64,000 nt of DNA from NCBI GenBank assembly GCA_032191485.1, contig JAVDOI010000006.1, forward strand, positions 28,547,516-28,611,515. The letters run 5' to 3'. The position numbers and the translations under genes are program-made. This stretch comes from Leptoclinus maculatus. Taxonomy: Eukaryota > Chordata > Actinopteri > Perciformes > Stichaeidae. Shown here one piece after another: positions 48,351-61,559 of the stretch; the first letter of the stretch is position 1, and each line of letters starts with the position of its first letter. The notes beneath the pieces are model-generated. The model was not told the DNA's origin, ran no database searches, and worked only from the letters and a program-made list of their open reading frames with translations.

Positions 48351-50599
48351 CTGCTTGCTCCTGAGGTGCTTCAGAGGTGTCTCTAAGACTCCCGTTAGTT
48401 AGTAAATCACAGTACAGTGGATTGGATTACAGGCTCTGATTTGGTTACTGATTAAATGAACATTCTGACACTGATGAGTCAATGAGCTGCAATTTGAAAG
48501 CAGCACCTGATGACGACGTCAGTTTCCACCAGTGCTGATTTACTTTCCTCCACCACTCCTAAACCAAAGAGCACACACCAAAGAATGGAGGAAAGAACAC
48601 ACACATCTAGGTTGTGGTTGTAACCTGTCTGAATATTATTTGGATCATTCACATAATCTTTTGCTAATGAGATGGGTTTGGGAAAATGATCAGTGAATTA
48701 CTGAAACACACACCAGATGAGCGAAGTTTTATTTTAATTTGTGGATTTTACTAAATCTGTCAAGAAACAGGACATGAACCACAGTCCCCTGTGTCCAAAG
48801 TGCCACACCTAATGTAAGGGTATGTTATGTTTACATCTATACTACTACAGCAAGGTAAGACCTTCAGCTAGCACAGGCGTTGTCTACTGATGTGAAAACT
48901 AAAACAGCACTGGTTAACCTTAACTTTATCTCATACCTCATATATATAATAATAATAATAATAACAGAAAGCTCAGTGAGACAGTCGATACGATTAAAAT
49001 AAAGTAATAAATAAATAAATGACTGATTGTGAGAGCCCTATCTCCTCAGGCAGGTCCTTCCAAAGCCCAACACAGATATCCAAAAAACATGATTGGTTTT
49101 CCCGGTATCTGGTTTTCTTGAATTCCTGGTAAACCGATTGGTGGAACAAAGGCTGGATTACTAACCGGGCAAAGCGAGAAACTGCCTCAGGGCCCCAGAC
49201 CCCCAGGGGTCCCTTTCTCCTGAATGCCCCAGATTCAGTGTCTGTCAGTTGGTTTGTAGTAAATTAATCACTTGCACGTTACTTTTCTATCTTTCTGAAT
49301 ATGAACCACTAAACTACGATATCAGTTGTGGAGGGACCCTGATCGAGTTGTCAAAGACTACTCCACCAATGTAACATTGTACTCCTATAAAAGTGACTCA
49401 CGGCGTACACTTAATTAATTAATTGCAGATCTGAATGAAAAAAGTGTGTTCAAGAGCCAAATTCAATTGTTTCAAGAGACTCCAGATTAAACAAACATCT
49501 GTAAGAAATAAGATGTATTTATTAGCAGCAAAAGCAGTTTTCTGACTTCTTTTAGACACACTGAATTAGGTTGCTGTCCTATTCTCTTTCTCTCTCAGTG
49601 TGGAACCTAGAAAGTACTTCAGGAGCGTCAGGCTTGGCTGATTTCCATTCGATTTCCCCTGCGGGTCATCCATCGGCCTGGGGACGTGGCGAGCTGGAGC
49701 GCCCAGCCCGAGGTGATTAACAGAAGAAAGATGGATGCAGTTTGCGGCGTAAATCCAAAGGCGATTCAGGTGGAACACGGGTGCTTGTCTAGCAATGAGG
49801 AATGGGGGAAGGCTTCACCCAATCCAACAGTGAAAACCTCCTCTACCTCTCTGTCCTTACTCCACTTTCAGCAAACAGAGGGGAGGCGAAGATGGAGAGG
49901 GGAAGTTAAAATGAAGAATATCTTTTAAGAAGACCACAAAATAAAACGTAATGCATGATAGAAAACTTCACCCAGAGAAACAACGGAAGAGAGAGTGACG
50001 GGCTGAGAGAGCTTGAGTGGAATGCTACAGGTGATATTAGTGAACCGCATCTGTTGAGCATCAATGAAGTGACCTGCTCCGGAAATCTTAAATTCAGCAG
50101 CCATGCACTCACAGAGGGCAAGACGAGTCCTCTCCATTCATCATCCACCTAACATGTTCTCCTCACAGAGCATGAGATAATATCTCTCTGCAAAATCTAT
50201 TGAATAGTTCAATCAATCAATCAATCATTTAACCATGTCAACAGATGCTAACAGATGCCCGTGTCAAGCTGAGGCTAAAGCGATATCTTAAAATATAGTC
50301 AAACCTGAAATGTTCAGTTTACAATGATATCCAAGCAAACAGTCTGAAACTGCATCTTACAAGTTACTATAGAGCCTGAATCAATCAATGTCATTTTAAA
50401 ATTGCTATTGCTTAAAATAAAAATGAAAAGAAGATACAGTGGCACAGACCGATGTATGGACTGATGCCAAACTTCAGAAAACCTGATGGTGCTCATTGTT
50501 CTACAGCACTGCAGGTACCATAGGTAACGGGGACCAGGGCTCGAGACGACCCGCGTCCCGGGACGATAGAATGTTATTATTAATGTAGATGTTCTACAT
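48351..50599. other. gene-free stretch
   Basis: No gene recognised. GGCTGGATTACTAACCGGGC near 49151 begins a repeat-like segment. (AAT)n occurs at 48948-48963. Confidence 0.4.
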
Positions 50600-50850
50600 G
50601 GTGAACAACACATGTTGAAATCGTCAGGAGGAGAGCTAGATGACGTTAGCTGTTAGCAACTGGTGAGCAGCACAGTGCTGCTTGGCTCAATAACAGAGGT
50701 AACGTACATAGGAGACATTGAGTTACATTATGATGCGTTCAAGCTCTATCCAGTAAAGATTTGTATTGTGCGAAGTTAAATAAGAACATGATCATGATGT
50801 GTTCAAACGTAATCCTGTAAAATGTAGTTTCGGGTGAGAAGCTTGATGCA
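50600..50850 (-). repeat. minus-strand copy of the dispersed repeat seen at 33611
   Basis: GTGTTCAAACGTAATCCTGT and AAAATGTAGTTTCGGGTGAG are the complement of the 33618-33668 block. GAGAGCTAGATGACGTTAGC and AGCAGCACAGTGCTGC pair with 33712-33740. Confidence 0.6.
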
Positions 50851-50870
50851 GATCAAAAAGAGTTCATTAC

Positions 50871-51287
<417 letters not shown>

Positions 51288-52074
51288 CTAAACCAGTATG
51301 TGAACGGTGATGAAGGAGTGTATGTTGAAGTATATGTGATTCATTGTTGTTTTTTTAAATTGGGGAGCAAACATCATGTGAATTCACTGGTATTGGCATC
51401 GTCTCCTAAACCTTTGGATGGTGACATCCCCAGACTGTTGCATTAGATGATTTATCTGCAAAAATCAAATCACAGTCAGATTGAAGGTTTAATTGTCTTG
51501 CACAAACCAGTTAATCTGATTTAACGGTAAAATAAATCCTCTTAGCTGATTGTACAGTCACTGACAATTTGTGAAAATGCTTTGCTACAGTAAACCACAT
51601 TATGTGCTGAAATTGCTTGCAGTAATATTGTTGGTCAAGAGTCATAACTGTAACTCTATATTTGAATCTGCAAATTGCTGGGTTACCCGTCAGGGTCTAC
51701 TGTTTCTGTCCATACGTATCTGGTGGAAGGACAGGTGGAAGTGATTACAGGGAGTGAGAAGTCCTTGATAACTGGAGTGTGACTGCATTATAGGAAAAGT
51801 CAAAGTTGCTATTAGAACTTCAAACCCGTTGTTGAGCGGAACCATGGCATGTCCATGTAACTGACGGGATTCATGCCTGACTTCCCCTCTCTGCAGGTGG
51901 AGCCTTTCTCCTTCATCACGATCTTAACTCTCTCACTTCTCTTTGCAAGAAGCTAGATCACTTATTTTCAAATGAATCGTTGCATGTTCAGTCCATGTTG
52001 AAGTGCCACTTCTCATTAGGCTAGCGGTGTGGCTGTAGGGATGGTGATGAAGACAGGTGTGTTCTGCTCGGGTC
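51288..52074. other. gene-free stretch
   Basis: Nothing recognised. Confidence 0.4.
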
Positions 52075-52400
52075 TGCAGTAACTGAAATATCTCAACTGC
52101 TGGATAGATCGCCATGAAACGTGATACAGACATCAGGTTCCATAGAGAAGGAACCCCAATGACTTTTGATCTCGTGCTACCAGTAGCGTGAAGCTATTTA
52201 TTCTGTGAAATAGCTCAACATCTACTGGACAGGCTCACAGGTTTGTACGGATTCATGGTTCCCAGATGATATACTTTGACACTCCTCTGACTTCCCATTT
52301 CGCACCACTGTATTGTTGGCATGTTTAGTTAAGAGCAACATGTCTTGACAACTATTGGATGGATGGCTATGGGATTCGGTATACATGGAGATATCCCCAA
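52075..52400 (+). repeat. common percomorph dispersed repeat, two related segments
   Basis: ATATCTCAACTGCTGGATAG then ATCGCCATGAAACGTGATAC, and later TTGACAACTATTGGATGGAT then GGCTATGGGATTCGGTATAC, are two versions of the same block, which I recall as a very frequent perciform repeat. A complement-orientated copy is at 54205-54330. Confidence 0.65.
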
Positions 52401-53724
52401 CTGGATCAAAAATAATCTGACAGTCATTTCTGTTTCCACCAGTAAGTCACATGTTAATCCATGACAACACAAGGGCCTAAGGAACCGTACAGAGGAAAGT
52501 AAACTCCTCCACCATTCTCTCACATGGGGTCAGGGGGAGAATGAGAGACAAACAGTACATCAAGTCAAATAAGACAGCTGCTAGAGGAGCGAGCACCAAA
52601 GACCAGAGAACAGCACAACAGAGATGTAAGATCGAGGGTGAGGTCACTAGAGATTAAGAAAGAAGAGATAGTATTGCTGTTTAAAGCACCTCCCCCTGGA
52701 ATTAAGACAAATTGGGCTATGCTCTTGTCTCGGTGGCCCCCAAGTGCCCATCTCTCTCTCTGAGGAGGAAGCCAGTGTCTCCCAAGCATTAAAGTGGAAA
52801 AACCAACGCCACTGCAAGAATTTAATGAGGAGGGCTCTGCACTGCTCTGCGCTCGCTGTGTGACACAACACTTCTTGGCATGCAGGGATTCTTTTCTCTC
52901 TCCGTTCTTTATTCACTGCCTTTATTTCCACTGCCTACACAGGAGGAAGGGAGCGGAAATCCAGGCTGGAAACCAGCCCTGGCCCAAAACAGACACTGAT
53001 CCACGATGTGTTTAGCACTGCTTAGGAAAAAAGTGTGAAAGTAGGAGACAACTGCTCACAAAACCCAATAATAAATGTAAGACTTGTGAGCAGCCCAAGG
53101 TCAAAGGCACCATCAGTTTACTGTGTATAGATTGAGAAATGCACTTTTTGACTAATTGTCTGGTGTCTTTTAACAGTTTCATTTTGTATTTTATCTTTCT
53201 TTATGTGAAAACATATGTTGTATATTTACATTTATCGAACATGTTTAATTGCAGTGTTGGTTGTGAACTTTCCTCAAAATTCTATTAATGCAGAAGAATA
53301 ATACATTTAGTTAACACCTAAATCTTAACTCCTGAAACAATCATTGATGGTCAATAATGACCTAGAATCAGTGCCCCTTTTCCACAAATATACATGTACG
53401 ACTTCATCTCGTTGGGCTGACCCTGGAGCATTGACTCTGAACAGATCCCAGTTGAGTGGCTCGATGAAGCTGTGCACCACAACAACTGAGCTGATGGATG
53501 AACATTTCCAACACTGGTCTGATTGAGTGGTAAAACAAACCTTATTGGATGGCACAACATGTTCTTCAACTCAAGAACTCAAAATCATAAATCACATTAT
53601 TTAGTCCCCCAAACCCTGAGTCCCACAGGTTATCTCAATAATTGAACCTGATTGCACAGCACGATTACACACATGGACACTGACGTCCTAACATTGTTGA
53701 GTCACAGAGACCGGACATCATTCT
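52401..53724. other. gene-free stretch
   Basis: No gene recognised. Overlapping frames of under 95 codons show no motifs. Confidence 0.4.
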
Positions 53725-53985
53725 GTATGTGTGTAAACCACAGACTGTACTGTATTAACAATGACATCGCTGCCTTATTCATACCTAGATGATGTTATCT
53801 AGCTACAAAGTTAGCATAGCCTAGCACGCAATGATCCAAACTCCATTCAACTCTAAGTTGTTCGCTTGTCGTCTTGCAAACAGCCCTTTACAAAGCATGA
53901 ATTCAGATTCTTTTTCAAATCTCAGCTATGTTTTCATCCGTTTATCGCATGTGAAATCACAGCGTATTTAACATTCAACCCCCGT
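53725..53985. repeat. diverged copy of the middle of the Harbinger-like MITE
   Basis: CCTAGATGATGTTATCTAGC, GTTCGCTTGTCGTCTTGCAA, AGCATGAATTCAGATTCTTT and CCGTTTATCGCATGTGAAAT match, in order, blocks at 24975-25190. The ends of the element are not visible. Confidence 0.65.
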
Positions 53986-54204
53986 TCTCATGAGTCAGCT
54001 GTCAGCTGTTTCCTTCTGTTTTCACCTCAGTCTGCAGTGTAGTAGACTTTAGTGATAAACCACAGAATTATACAGCGTTTCATGAGGGACTTCTGTCTCT
54101 CTCCCTGTCTGACAGGATGATCGGTGCCCTGATGTTTTAAGTTCTTCTGTTTGCGCCTGATACAAAACGTCTGACTGGCTGTGAGTCCACCACAGTCAGT
54201 AGAA

Positions 54205-54330
54205 GTTATTCTCTGGGGACCACGAATGTTTGCACCAAATTCCATCAAAATGAAGCTGATATCTACAAATGATTTCAGCCTGGACCCAAGTGGTGTACTG
54301 ATTGACTTTTCCATCACTAGAGCCATGCTG
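54205..54330 (-). repeat. minus-strand copy of the percomorph dispersed repeat
   Basis: TGGGGACCACGAATGTTTGC followed by ACCAAATTCCATCAAAATGA is the complement of the block found at 52075. Confidence 0.5.
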
Positions 54331-54937
54331 CCAACATAACCACAACAGATTGATGGACCTGTGAGGAGCAGAAGCTTTTACTCCCCAGCCCCTACTATAG
54401 ATCAAGCTCTTTCACCTCCAATGATGTAACTCATTAGCATCATTTCATTAGACCGTGCTGCCTGATGAACTCCCACATCCTTCAAATGTGTCCCAGACTG
54501 AGACCCGGTGGATGTCAAAGTACATTATTGAGTCATACTCATAATGGGGGAACTTGTCTTGAGGTCTAACATCTACGTTCTCCTGTATTTGCTTCCCACT
54601 TGTGTGAACATGTGGTTGCTTGAGTTACAGCAATTAACCTGCTGAGTGAAAGACGATCATCGCTGATGATGAGATGCAGGCTGTAAATAGCCAGAGCTTG
54701 GTTTCCTCTCAGTCTCTGTGTCTAAGCCAGTGGTGGCCCTTTATCTTCATGAAATGATAATATCATATTTATTTCCTCATTAACAGCTAAGGAGGAGATT
54801 TTAAAAAGGTGTCCTTATGTGTCCAACCCTTTGCATCTTGATGCCGACTTTGAGATTCCTCCAGAATCTTAATTTTCATTGCTTTATTAATTAATGCAGC
54901 AAATGCTACTTTGTGAGGACTTAACAACTGTAAAATA
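54331..54937. other. gene-free stretch
   Basis: No gene recognised. 54620-54720 is non-repetitive with a GATGATGAGATG run. Confidence 0.4.
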
Positions 54938-54950
54938 AGTGTGTGAGTGT

Positions 54951-55039
<89 letters not shown>
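54938..55039. repeat. (GT)n microsatellite
   Basis: About 50 GT dinucleotides with two early GA interruptions. Confidence 0.98.
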
Positions 55040-55040
<1 letters not shown>

Positions 55041-55139
55041 ATACGTTTTTCCATTCTGGTGAAAAATGGGATTTAACTTTATGGCCATTAGTTTGGGCTG
55101 TGTTCAGAATAATAATCCGTGGTTACAGAAGCATGTTAT

Positions 55140-55690
55140 TGTGACCAGAGAGGAGAGAAACCCAGGGCGAGAGAACTGCTGTATGAATAGGAAAGAATGA
55201 TCGAAAGAACGGAAAGGACAGGAGAGACGAAAAGAAAAGAAGTAGTAGTACAAACTCTGGGTTTAGTAGTAGAAAGAGCAACATGACTATAAACACAAGG
55301 AAAATAAAGGATACATGGGAATGAGCAAGGAACAAGGAGGAGGGAAGAAGGTATGAAGGGAACGACAAAGGAGGAAAAGAAAAGGGTAGAACAAAAGAAG
55401 TTGTTTGAAGAATAGAATGAGTGGATGTACTACAAAGACAGAGTGAAAAAGAGGATGTGGGGAGAAGAATGGCCACAAAATGGAAAAAAGAATGCAAAAG
55501 AGAGGAAGAGGAGCCAAAGGGATGACAAGATGAAATGAAAGAACGAAATGTGTTTTCAAAAGAAGAGCAGAAGAATAAAAGGAGAAAAACTATAGAGGAA
55601 GAATGGAGACGTGAACAGTGGAAGGTCAAAGAGAAATAAAACAGGCCAGAGAGGAGAGCGGTAGTGGGCCCAGAGGAAGAGGAGGAGGCT
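55140..55690. repeat. purine-rich strand-asymmetric tract
   Basis: About 550 bp whose plus strand is strongly purine-rich (GAAAG, GGAGG, AGAAA words) without a fixed repeat unit. The 190-codon minus frame across it is Ser/Phe/Leu-rich low complexity and is treated as an artefact. Confidence 0.75.
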
Positions 55691-56699
55691 GACACACCAA
55701 CATCTTAGTGAAGTGGGGACATTTCTTTCACCTTTCTCACGGAGAAAGCAGCTGCTTCCATTCCTCTGTCAGCAGGGATGACTGATGGAAGTCGAGTCAA
55801 GTGCATTTCAACATTCAGAATGAGACAACGTTGTGGGAAATGGCAGGAACACCCATCTACACCTTTCACCGGTGTATCGGCGAGCTGTCACCGCTCCGGA
55901 GTGAATGGCCACCTATCGAGCCTGACAAAAGAACACAAAGTGTCTGAAAGTCCTGACATGTGCCAAGGTGGTGGAAGGGGGGGGGGGGGGGGGGGGCGGG
56001 CCCGTGGCCAAAAGAACCACAACCTGGCGACCGTCTGCCACCTCTCTGTCAGGAATAACCCATCAAACTGCATCTTACAGCTTCTGAGACGACTGGCCGT
56101 GTCACCAGTTTGCATGGTGGGGGGGGTGACTCTCTCTTTGGCTTTTGTCGTGTCCATTTGTTTTCCCATCTCCTTCTTGTCTCACCTCCCGGTGTTTGTT
56201 TGGTGTCTCCGTCGGTTAGGCTCGTCAGCCTCCATGCCGGTGGACAGCCTGTCAGTCTAAGCTCCTTTTAACACACCGCGGCCCGGCACAGTGACACACA
56301 AGCTCCCCTGGCATCCCGCTTAGCAAAATAGAAAAAAAGGGCTTGGCTGCGTACACCTCTCCACTCTCATCAGCATCTCGTGCTGTCTCCATGTCTTTCT
56401 CTCTTCTCTTTGTTGTGGTTCTGCCTGCAGCCTGCCGGGCTGTCTTGCAGCAGTTATTGGTTCACCAAGAAGGAATGGAGACAAAAGAAGTGCACGGGCT
56501 CTTTGTGCCAGAAGTACATTCAACTAATCGCTCACTCTGTAGTTGTTGCCCGTAGGGCTGGGCTACGCTCCATTTAGTTTCATACTGGTGTCAATAAGGT
56601 ACTGGAGTTTTGCTAACAATACCCAACCTATACTGTTTCTGATTCCTTACTTTGACAAACACAACAACGCATCAAAAGACTGATACTTTAAAGGGTCTT
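55691..56699. other. gene-free stretch with run of 20 G
   Basis: The homopolymer is at 55977-55996. A 160-codon plus frame (55778-56260) crosses it and depends on its exact length, so it is not supported as a gene. Confidence 0.45.
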
Positions 56700-57360
56700 T
56701 TGTGGCGACGAAGCCACAGTTATCATCCGACCCTGCTGTTTGTCTTGGTTCTCCAGCTGCAGCAGACAGCTGCTCTCAGTGAGGGAGAAGTGGTGAACCC
56801 ACCGTACACCAAACAGCAGACACAGTTAGCGATGGCTGTGGATGGGGCACTAGTGAAGGGCCCTGTGATGCCTGTGATGGGGAAACCACTGACGGAGTGG
56901 CAGAATGTGATAATAAAAAAGGAATCGACTGTAAAACTCACATTTTGGGAAATTCATGGTTTTCCCTTCTATTATGAGCATTTTGTCACAGCAGCTGAGC
57001 TGAATACAGAGAAAGAAAGTGTCGTTCTGTCCTTTGCTGTCTGTGTTGGTGTTTTACCAAGGGGAGGGGCTCACACAGCCTCTCAAGTTATCCAAAGAAC
57101 TGAGGAAGTAGACACCAACAGCTTCATTTAGAGCACTTTATTTACAAAAGAATTGAAGATAGGGCAACGCTCACTATTATGGTTAGTTACTTTTTCTGAT
57201 GAAAAATTAGCTTGGATCCTAAAACACAGAATTCAAAAAAATGTAAATGGAAAAATGCATCGTGGAAAGGAGATTTGATAAGGCCTTAATAGTGGAGCAT
57301 TGAGCAGCTAAAGGCTCTTCGTTAGAAGGAGGTGGAGACCAAACCAGAGAACTGTGTGTC
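56700..57360 (+). repeat. degraded dispersed fish repeat
   Basis: GCTGCTCTCAGTGAGGGAGA, AAACAGCAGACACAGTTAGC and later ATAGTGGAGCATTGAGCAGC with GGTGGAGACCAAACCAGAGA recall a widespread percomorph repeat. The 159-codon frame starting at 56652 lies mostly within it and is therefore rejected as a gene. Confidence 0.4.
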
Positions 57361-58119
57361 TGCTGGATGTGTAATAAGCATCGATTAGACACTAAAACAT
57401 CTGAAATCGGCAAACCTTTTTGATCAGATAAGTAAACCAAGATCACGAATGTACCCAGACATTGTTAGGTACTCTGTTAGGTACTTGTGATTTGTCTGTG
57501 CTATGAACACATTTGAGTGGTTCCCAAAAACATATAGGAGTTTGATAGACAGGTCTGGTTGCCTAGCTGAGAGAAATGTCAAACTCATCGAGGAGTACAA
57601 ATCCGTCACACAAGCAGTGCAGCGTGATCTGCTGCTGGTTCTCTTTAAAGACTATGCTGCTGGAGCTACCGACTACTTCAAAGTTAGTTTGAAGCAGGAT
57701 CCAGTCGTATGAAAGGCCTGCTTCAGAGGCATGATGGTGATAATGGCGTAGGGAAGCAGAACACATGGCAGCCAACACGACTTAGCAGAGCAGAATGAAC
57801 AGAACAAGAACAGTGGAGAGAGATGGGGGGGGGGCGATGCTGTCACAGGCCTGACTGAGCTAAAATTTCGGGAGGCACCCTCCAGAAAATGAGAGGGGAA
57901 CACCCCCTCTCTCCTCCACATAATCGGGCTCTGGACTTGATTAAAACAATGAAGTGGAACAATGGAGACACGGAGATAAGTGAAAGCCTGGTGGTGGTTG
58001 AAGAGCGCTTTACTTTCAGCAACCCATTACGTCTGAGAGAAGAGGGGCCGGCATGAGGAGGAGGCCAGGCAGCTCCATCTCTCCCACTCTCCTCCTTTTT
58101 CACACTGCACTGTGGGGCC
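57361..58119. other. gene-free stretch with a short helical-looking frame
   Basis: A 69-codon plus frame (57503-57712) contains RNVKLIEEYKSVTQAVQRDL and looks helical, but no family is recognised. 57825-57835 is a G run. Confidence 0.35.
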
Positions 58120-58870
58120 ACGAGCTTATGGATTCATAAAAAAGAAAAAGAATTCTGATGAGAAACAGATTAAAAAGCTAACAGGCACGCTCAGCTGAGC
58201 GGAAACGCTGATCGAAAAACAAAATAAGGCGATGCTCCGTGCTCGGCTTCGCTCATGGTGTTCCTGAGATATCATTAGCGCCCCGGCACTTAATATCATC
58301 ATTACTATTGTTATCATTATCAGACCTATTTATCTTTAGTTCCCCCTTTGTGCAACAAAACAGCATCATTTCCTGCTAAAAATCAATAGCCCGATAGAAA
58401 GGATGTTTTCTTCTTCCTCCATTTATCTGCTTCCCGGTCCCTCTCGCTCAGGCAGCTCCCTCCTAATGACACGGCGACAGCTACCAAACAGCATCCTACA
58501 TGGATAACTGGCTGCCGCCACCCCTCCCACCCCCGCTGCATCTTACATTCACACACACAAACATGACGCGCTATCTTTTAATCAATCTATTAAGGAAAGC
58601 CGGGACGGTGTTGACAGGCCCCTCGCTGACTGATAAAGTGACCCGCGAGCCGACGTGCGAGCGCTTTCCCGGCCACAGCGGAGGCCGGATAATAGCTCGC
58701 CGAGCACTGAGATGATGATGATGATAATGTTGGCAACCGAGGGCCACGAAGCATATCCAATCCCTTCCCTAAATGTCAACCTTCTCCCCGTATCGCTGCG
58801 ACAAAAAGGCTCAGAGAAAAGGGTTGTGACACGGAGGCCTGCTTAGAATGGTTAACAAACCCACTTGTCT
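58120..58870. promoter_or_regulatory. candidate conserved non-coding element cluster
   Basis: Non-repetitive DNA with ATATCATTAGCGCCCCGGCA, CTTTTAATCAATCTATTAAG and GATAATAGCTCGCCG-type words and moderate CpG content. No coding frame over 75 codons. Confidence 0.35.
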
Positions 58871-61559
58871 CATTTGTTGCTGGATTTAAGAGAAGCAGGG
58901 AAGGTGCATGGAAAAGAGACAGCGATAGATGGAAGGAGGGTTTGTGCGTTTGTGGGGGTGAAAACATGTGCTAGCTCAGGCGCTTGTTGTGAGATTACAA
59001 TGACTGTTCTGTTTTTCCTCCTGGCCAGGAGCGACGGGGCCCATTCATGTTCACAGCAGAGAGCGACAGATTGAAGGCCAGACATCTCTTTCTGTCTCCT
59101 CTGTCTTCTCCCTTTTCTTTTCTTTCTCCGTCTCTCTTGTGCGTTTGGTTAACCCAGGGCTGAAGTGCAGCGCAGTGACAGCGGCGTGATGCCTCGACGC
59201 TGACACCGCACGCCACAGACGGAAAAGGGAAAGTGATGCTCTGTGTCAGCTAGCGGACGCCCCGCGGGGATGTTCAGAGCTTTCCAGCCCCCCAAAAAAA
59301 ACAGATGTTTGCATGGCTGCAAACTGGCCATTATGTGGGCGACTGGGGGCGTGTTGGCAGCAGTCGGGTCACTGGTGCAGACACGACAGCGCGGCACAAT
59401 CTCCCTGTATTATTAAAGGCACTTTATGAATCATTACCGGTGTTGCTCTGCAGCGAGGTATGACATTATTCAGGTGGACTCCGGAGAAAACAATGCATTC
59501 TACTCTTGGAAAGCTCAGAGGATGAAGTGCTTACCCATGCCCTCCCACACCTACATCTGAGAGCTGAGGCCGTGACTGCGGACGTCCGAGCCTCCACGCT
59601 GAGGAAATCACAGGGAGCCGCTTCAAAGATGCAAAAGTGCACGTACACGAAGCGAGATAAATCACTGGCACCTTCCTCGTAGGGCTCCGAGCTGCTCTTA
59701 CCAACGCGTGTGGTATGTTAATCTGAAAGGGAGTGAGAATCTGTACCACAGTTCACTCAGGTCTAATGAACGAAGAGCAGGAAACAACATACATGAGGGG
59801 ATGAGACGGGGTGTAACAGACACACAGTACTGACACTGCTGAACCTGATCATAACCGCATATCTCTTCATCAATATTCTTCATACTGAAGACAGATCTCC
59901 TTTGTCCTGTATCCCTGATGGGATCTCATTCATAGATCTAAATCCTCCTTTTACTCATTAGTATGATTATCTTGTTTGTTGGTTTTTTTCCTTTTACCAG
60001 CTGATTTGTATTGGAAACAAGTTGGAATAACGACACCCCACAAACCTGCCAGAGGGGTGCCGAAAAATAAATGATTCAGGACTCAATACAACATGCTAAA
60101 TGTCTGGATGTATTTGTATGTGTTTCACAGAACCTCCCCGTTATTATCTTCACTCCACAACAGAGCAGGTCCAGTAAACCACATACAGCTGATTACACAT
60201 CATCACACACCAAAACCATCCACATTTGCATGTGGCCCGCGGGTGACGTGTGTTTTTTAGGGAAAGTCGATCTTGCCTTTTGCTGCGCTTTTCCAAACCA
60301 ATCTCCCGGATAAAGAGTCTTATTAATAGAAAAGAGGAGCGGGCCGGAGGTAAGCAGAGCAGCGCCGAGAGCCTGCGGATGATGATACCCAGAGAGAAGC
60401 ACACTCGTCTCTGTTTCTACATCATCTGCCAGCCGTTAACATGAAGCAGCCACCTCGGGCTCCACTCTCATGACAACACGCCGTCCAGCCGAGGGCAGAG
60501 ACAGGAGGTCAAGTAGAGACACGGATTATTATGATCTGTCCTTTGGGGACAATGTCCACTTTCACAGATCTTCGTCATGTCGCTAAAGCATCACAAGCAG
60601 GCAGCTGAATATCTGTCCATCTTTTCCTTTATTGCTATTTGCTATATTTCCTTAGTTTATATTTCATTAAAATAGATTTTCCCCCAACCCAAAATGAGAT
60701 ATTTAGATTTTTGCTTTAATTTGTTATCTTTCAAAAGACAAAGTGCAGCTGATTGTCATGTAAGAAGCCCCCCCCCCCCGTCTCACAGCAGGCAGGTTAT
60801 TCATTTATTTTTCCCGTTTCTTTAAAATAAAAAAACTGTTGATATAATCATTAAATGTATCTGTTCGATGTGTTACTTTTCCTTTCAATTAACACACTGA
60901 AACCAGACTGTTCTATCTGCTAATGAGCTGCTTTATTAATAACCACGACATCTCTACTATAAAAAGGATTAATCCATTTGGTTTTATTCATTTTGAATAT
61001 TTGGTCTGTGAAAAACCAGCAGCTCAACAATCCTCACTGCAAACAAATGAATTGTCAACCTGTGGGACAGACTGCTCTCCATCCGTCTACCTGAGCCTCC
61101 ATCCATCCATCAGCACCATCCCTCTCTCCCAGCTCTCCTCCACTCAGTCAACATTATGTCTCTCCAGATTTGTGATCAGATAGAAATGCGAGATGAGAAA
61201 TAGAGAGTGTGGAGAGGCACGGCACCAAACCCCTGAATGTCTAACAAGCTCCATTTCATCAAATTCATCGTCTATCTATTTGTCTATCAATCCGAACGGC
61301 GTACTGGGATGGATTTGTTAAAGCACTGACTGTGTTCATTGGTCAACAGGGCAGCATTACCTTTCTCTCTCCGACTCTCACTCGGTGTGTTTAATGACAT
61401 CTCTTCAGGCTCATAAAACACCAGAGCTAATCTAGGCGAGCTGATACAGTCACATCTACAGACAGCTCCAACGCTCAGAGAACATTCTAGTGGCCCCTCA
61501 GACTGGGGGTTGGGGGGCCAGTAGGAGTCCACAAAGCGAAAAGGGTTCCAATGGAATTA
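58871..61559. other. gene-free stretch, partly candidate regulatory
   Basis: No gene recognised. The section 59270-59470 (GATGTTTGCATGGCTGCAAA; CACTTTATGAATCATTACCG) is the most enhancer-like part. A C run lies at 60770-60779. Confidence 0.4.

Noticed and set aside
47538..48386. 282-codon frame rich in Ser, Ile, His and Pro
   Set aside because: The CATC satellite simply lacks stop codons in this frame.
55123..55695. 190-codon minus frame rich in Ser, Phe and Leu
   Set aside because: It reads the pyrimidine strand of the purine-rich tract, and the composition alone explains the lack of stops.
55778..56260. 160-codon plus frame
   Set aside because: It crosses a 20-G homopolymer, so its continuity depends on an unstable length, and it has no motif.
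56652..57131. 159-codon plus frame with a hydrophobic LLFVLVLQL stretch
   Set aside because: It lies mostly in what I recall as a dispersed fish repeat, and no domain is visible.
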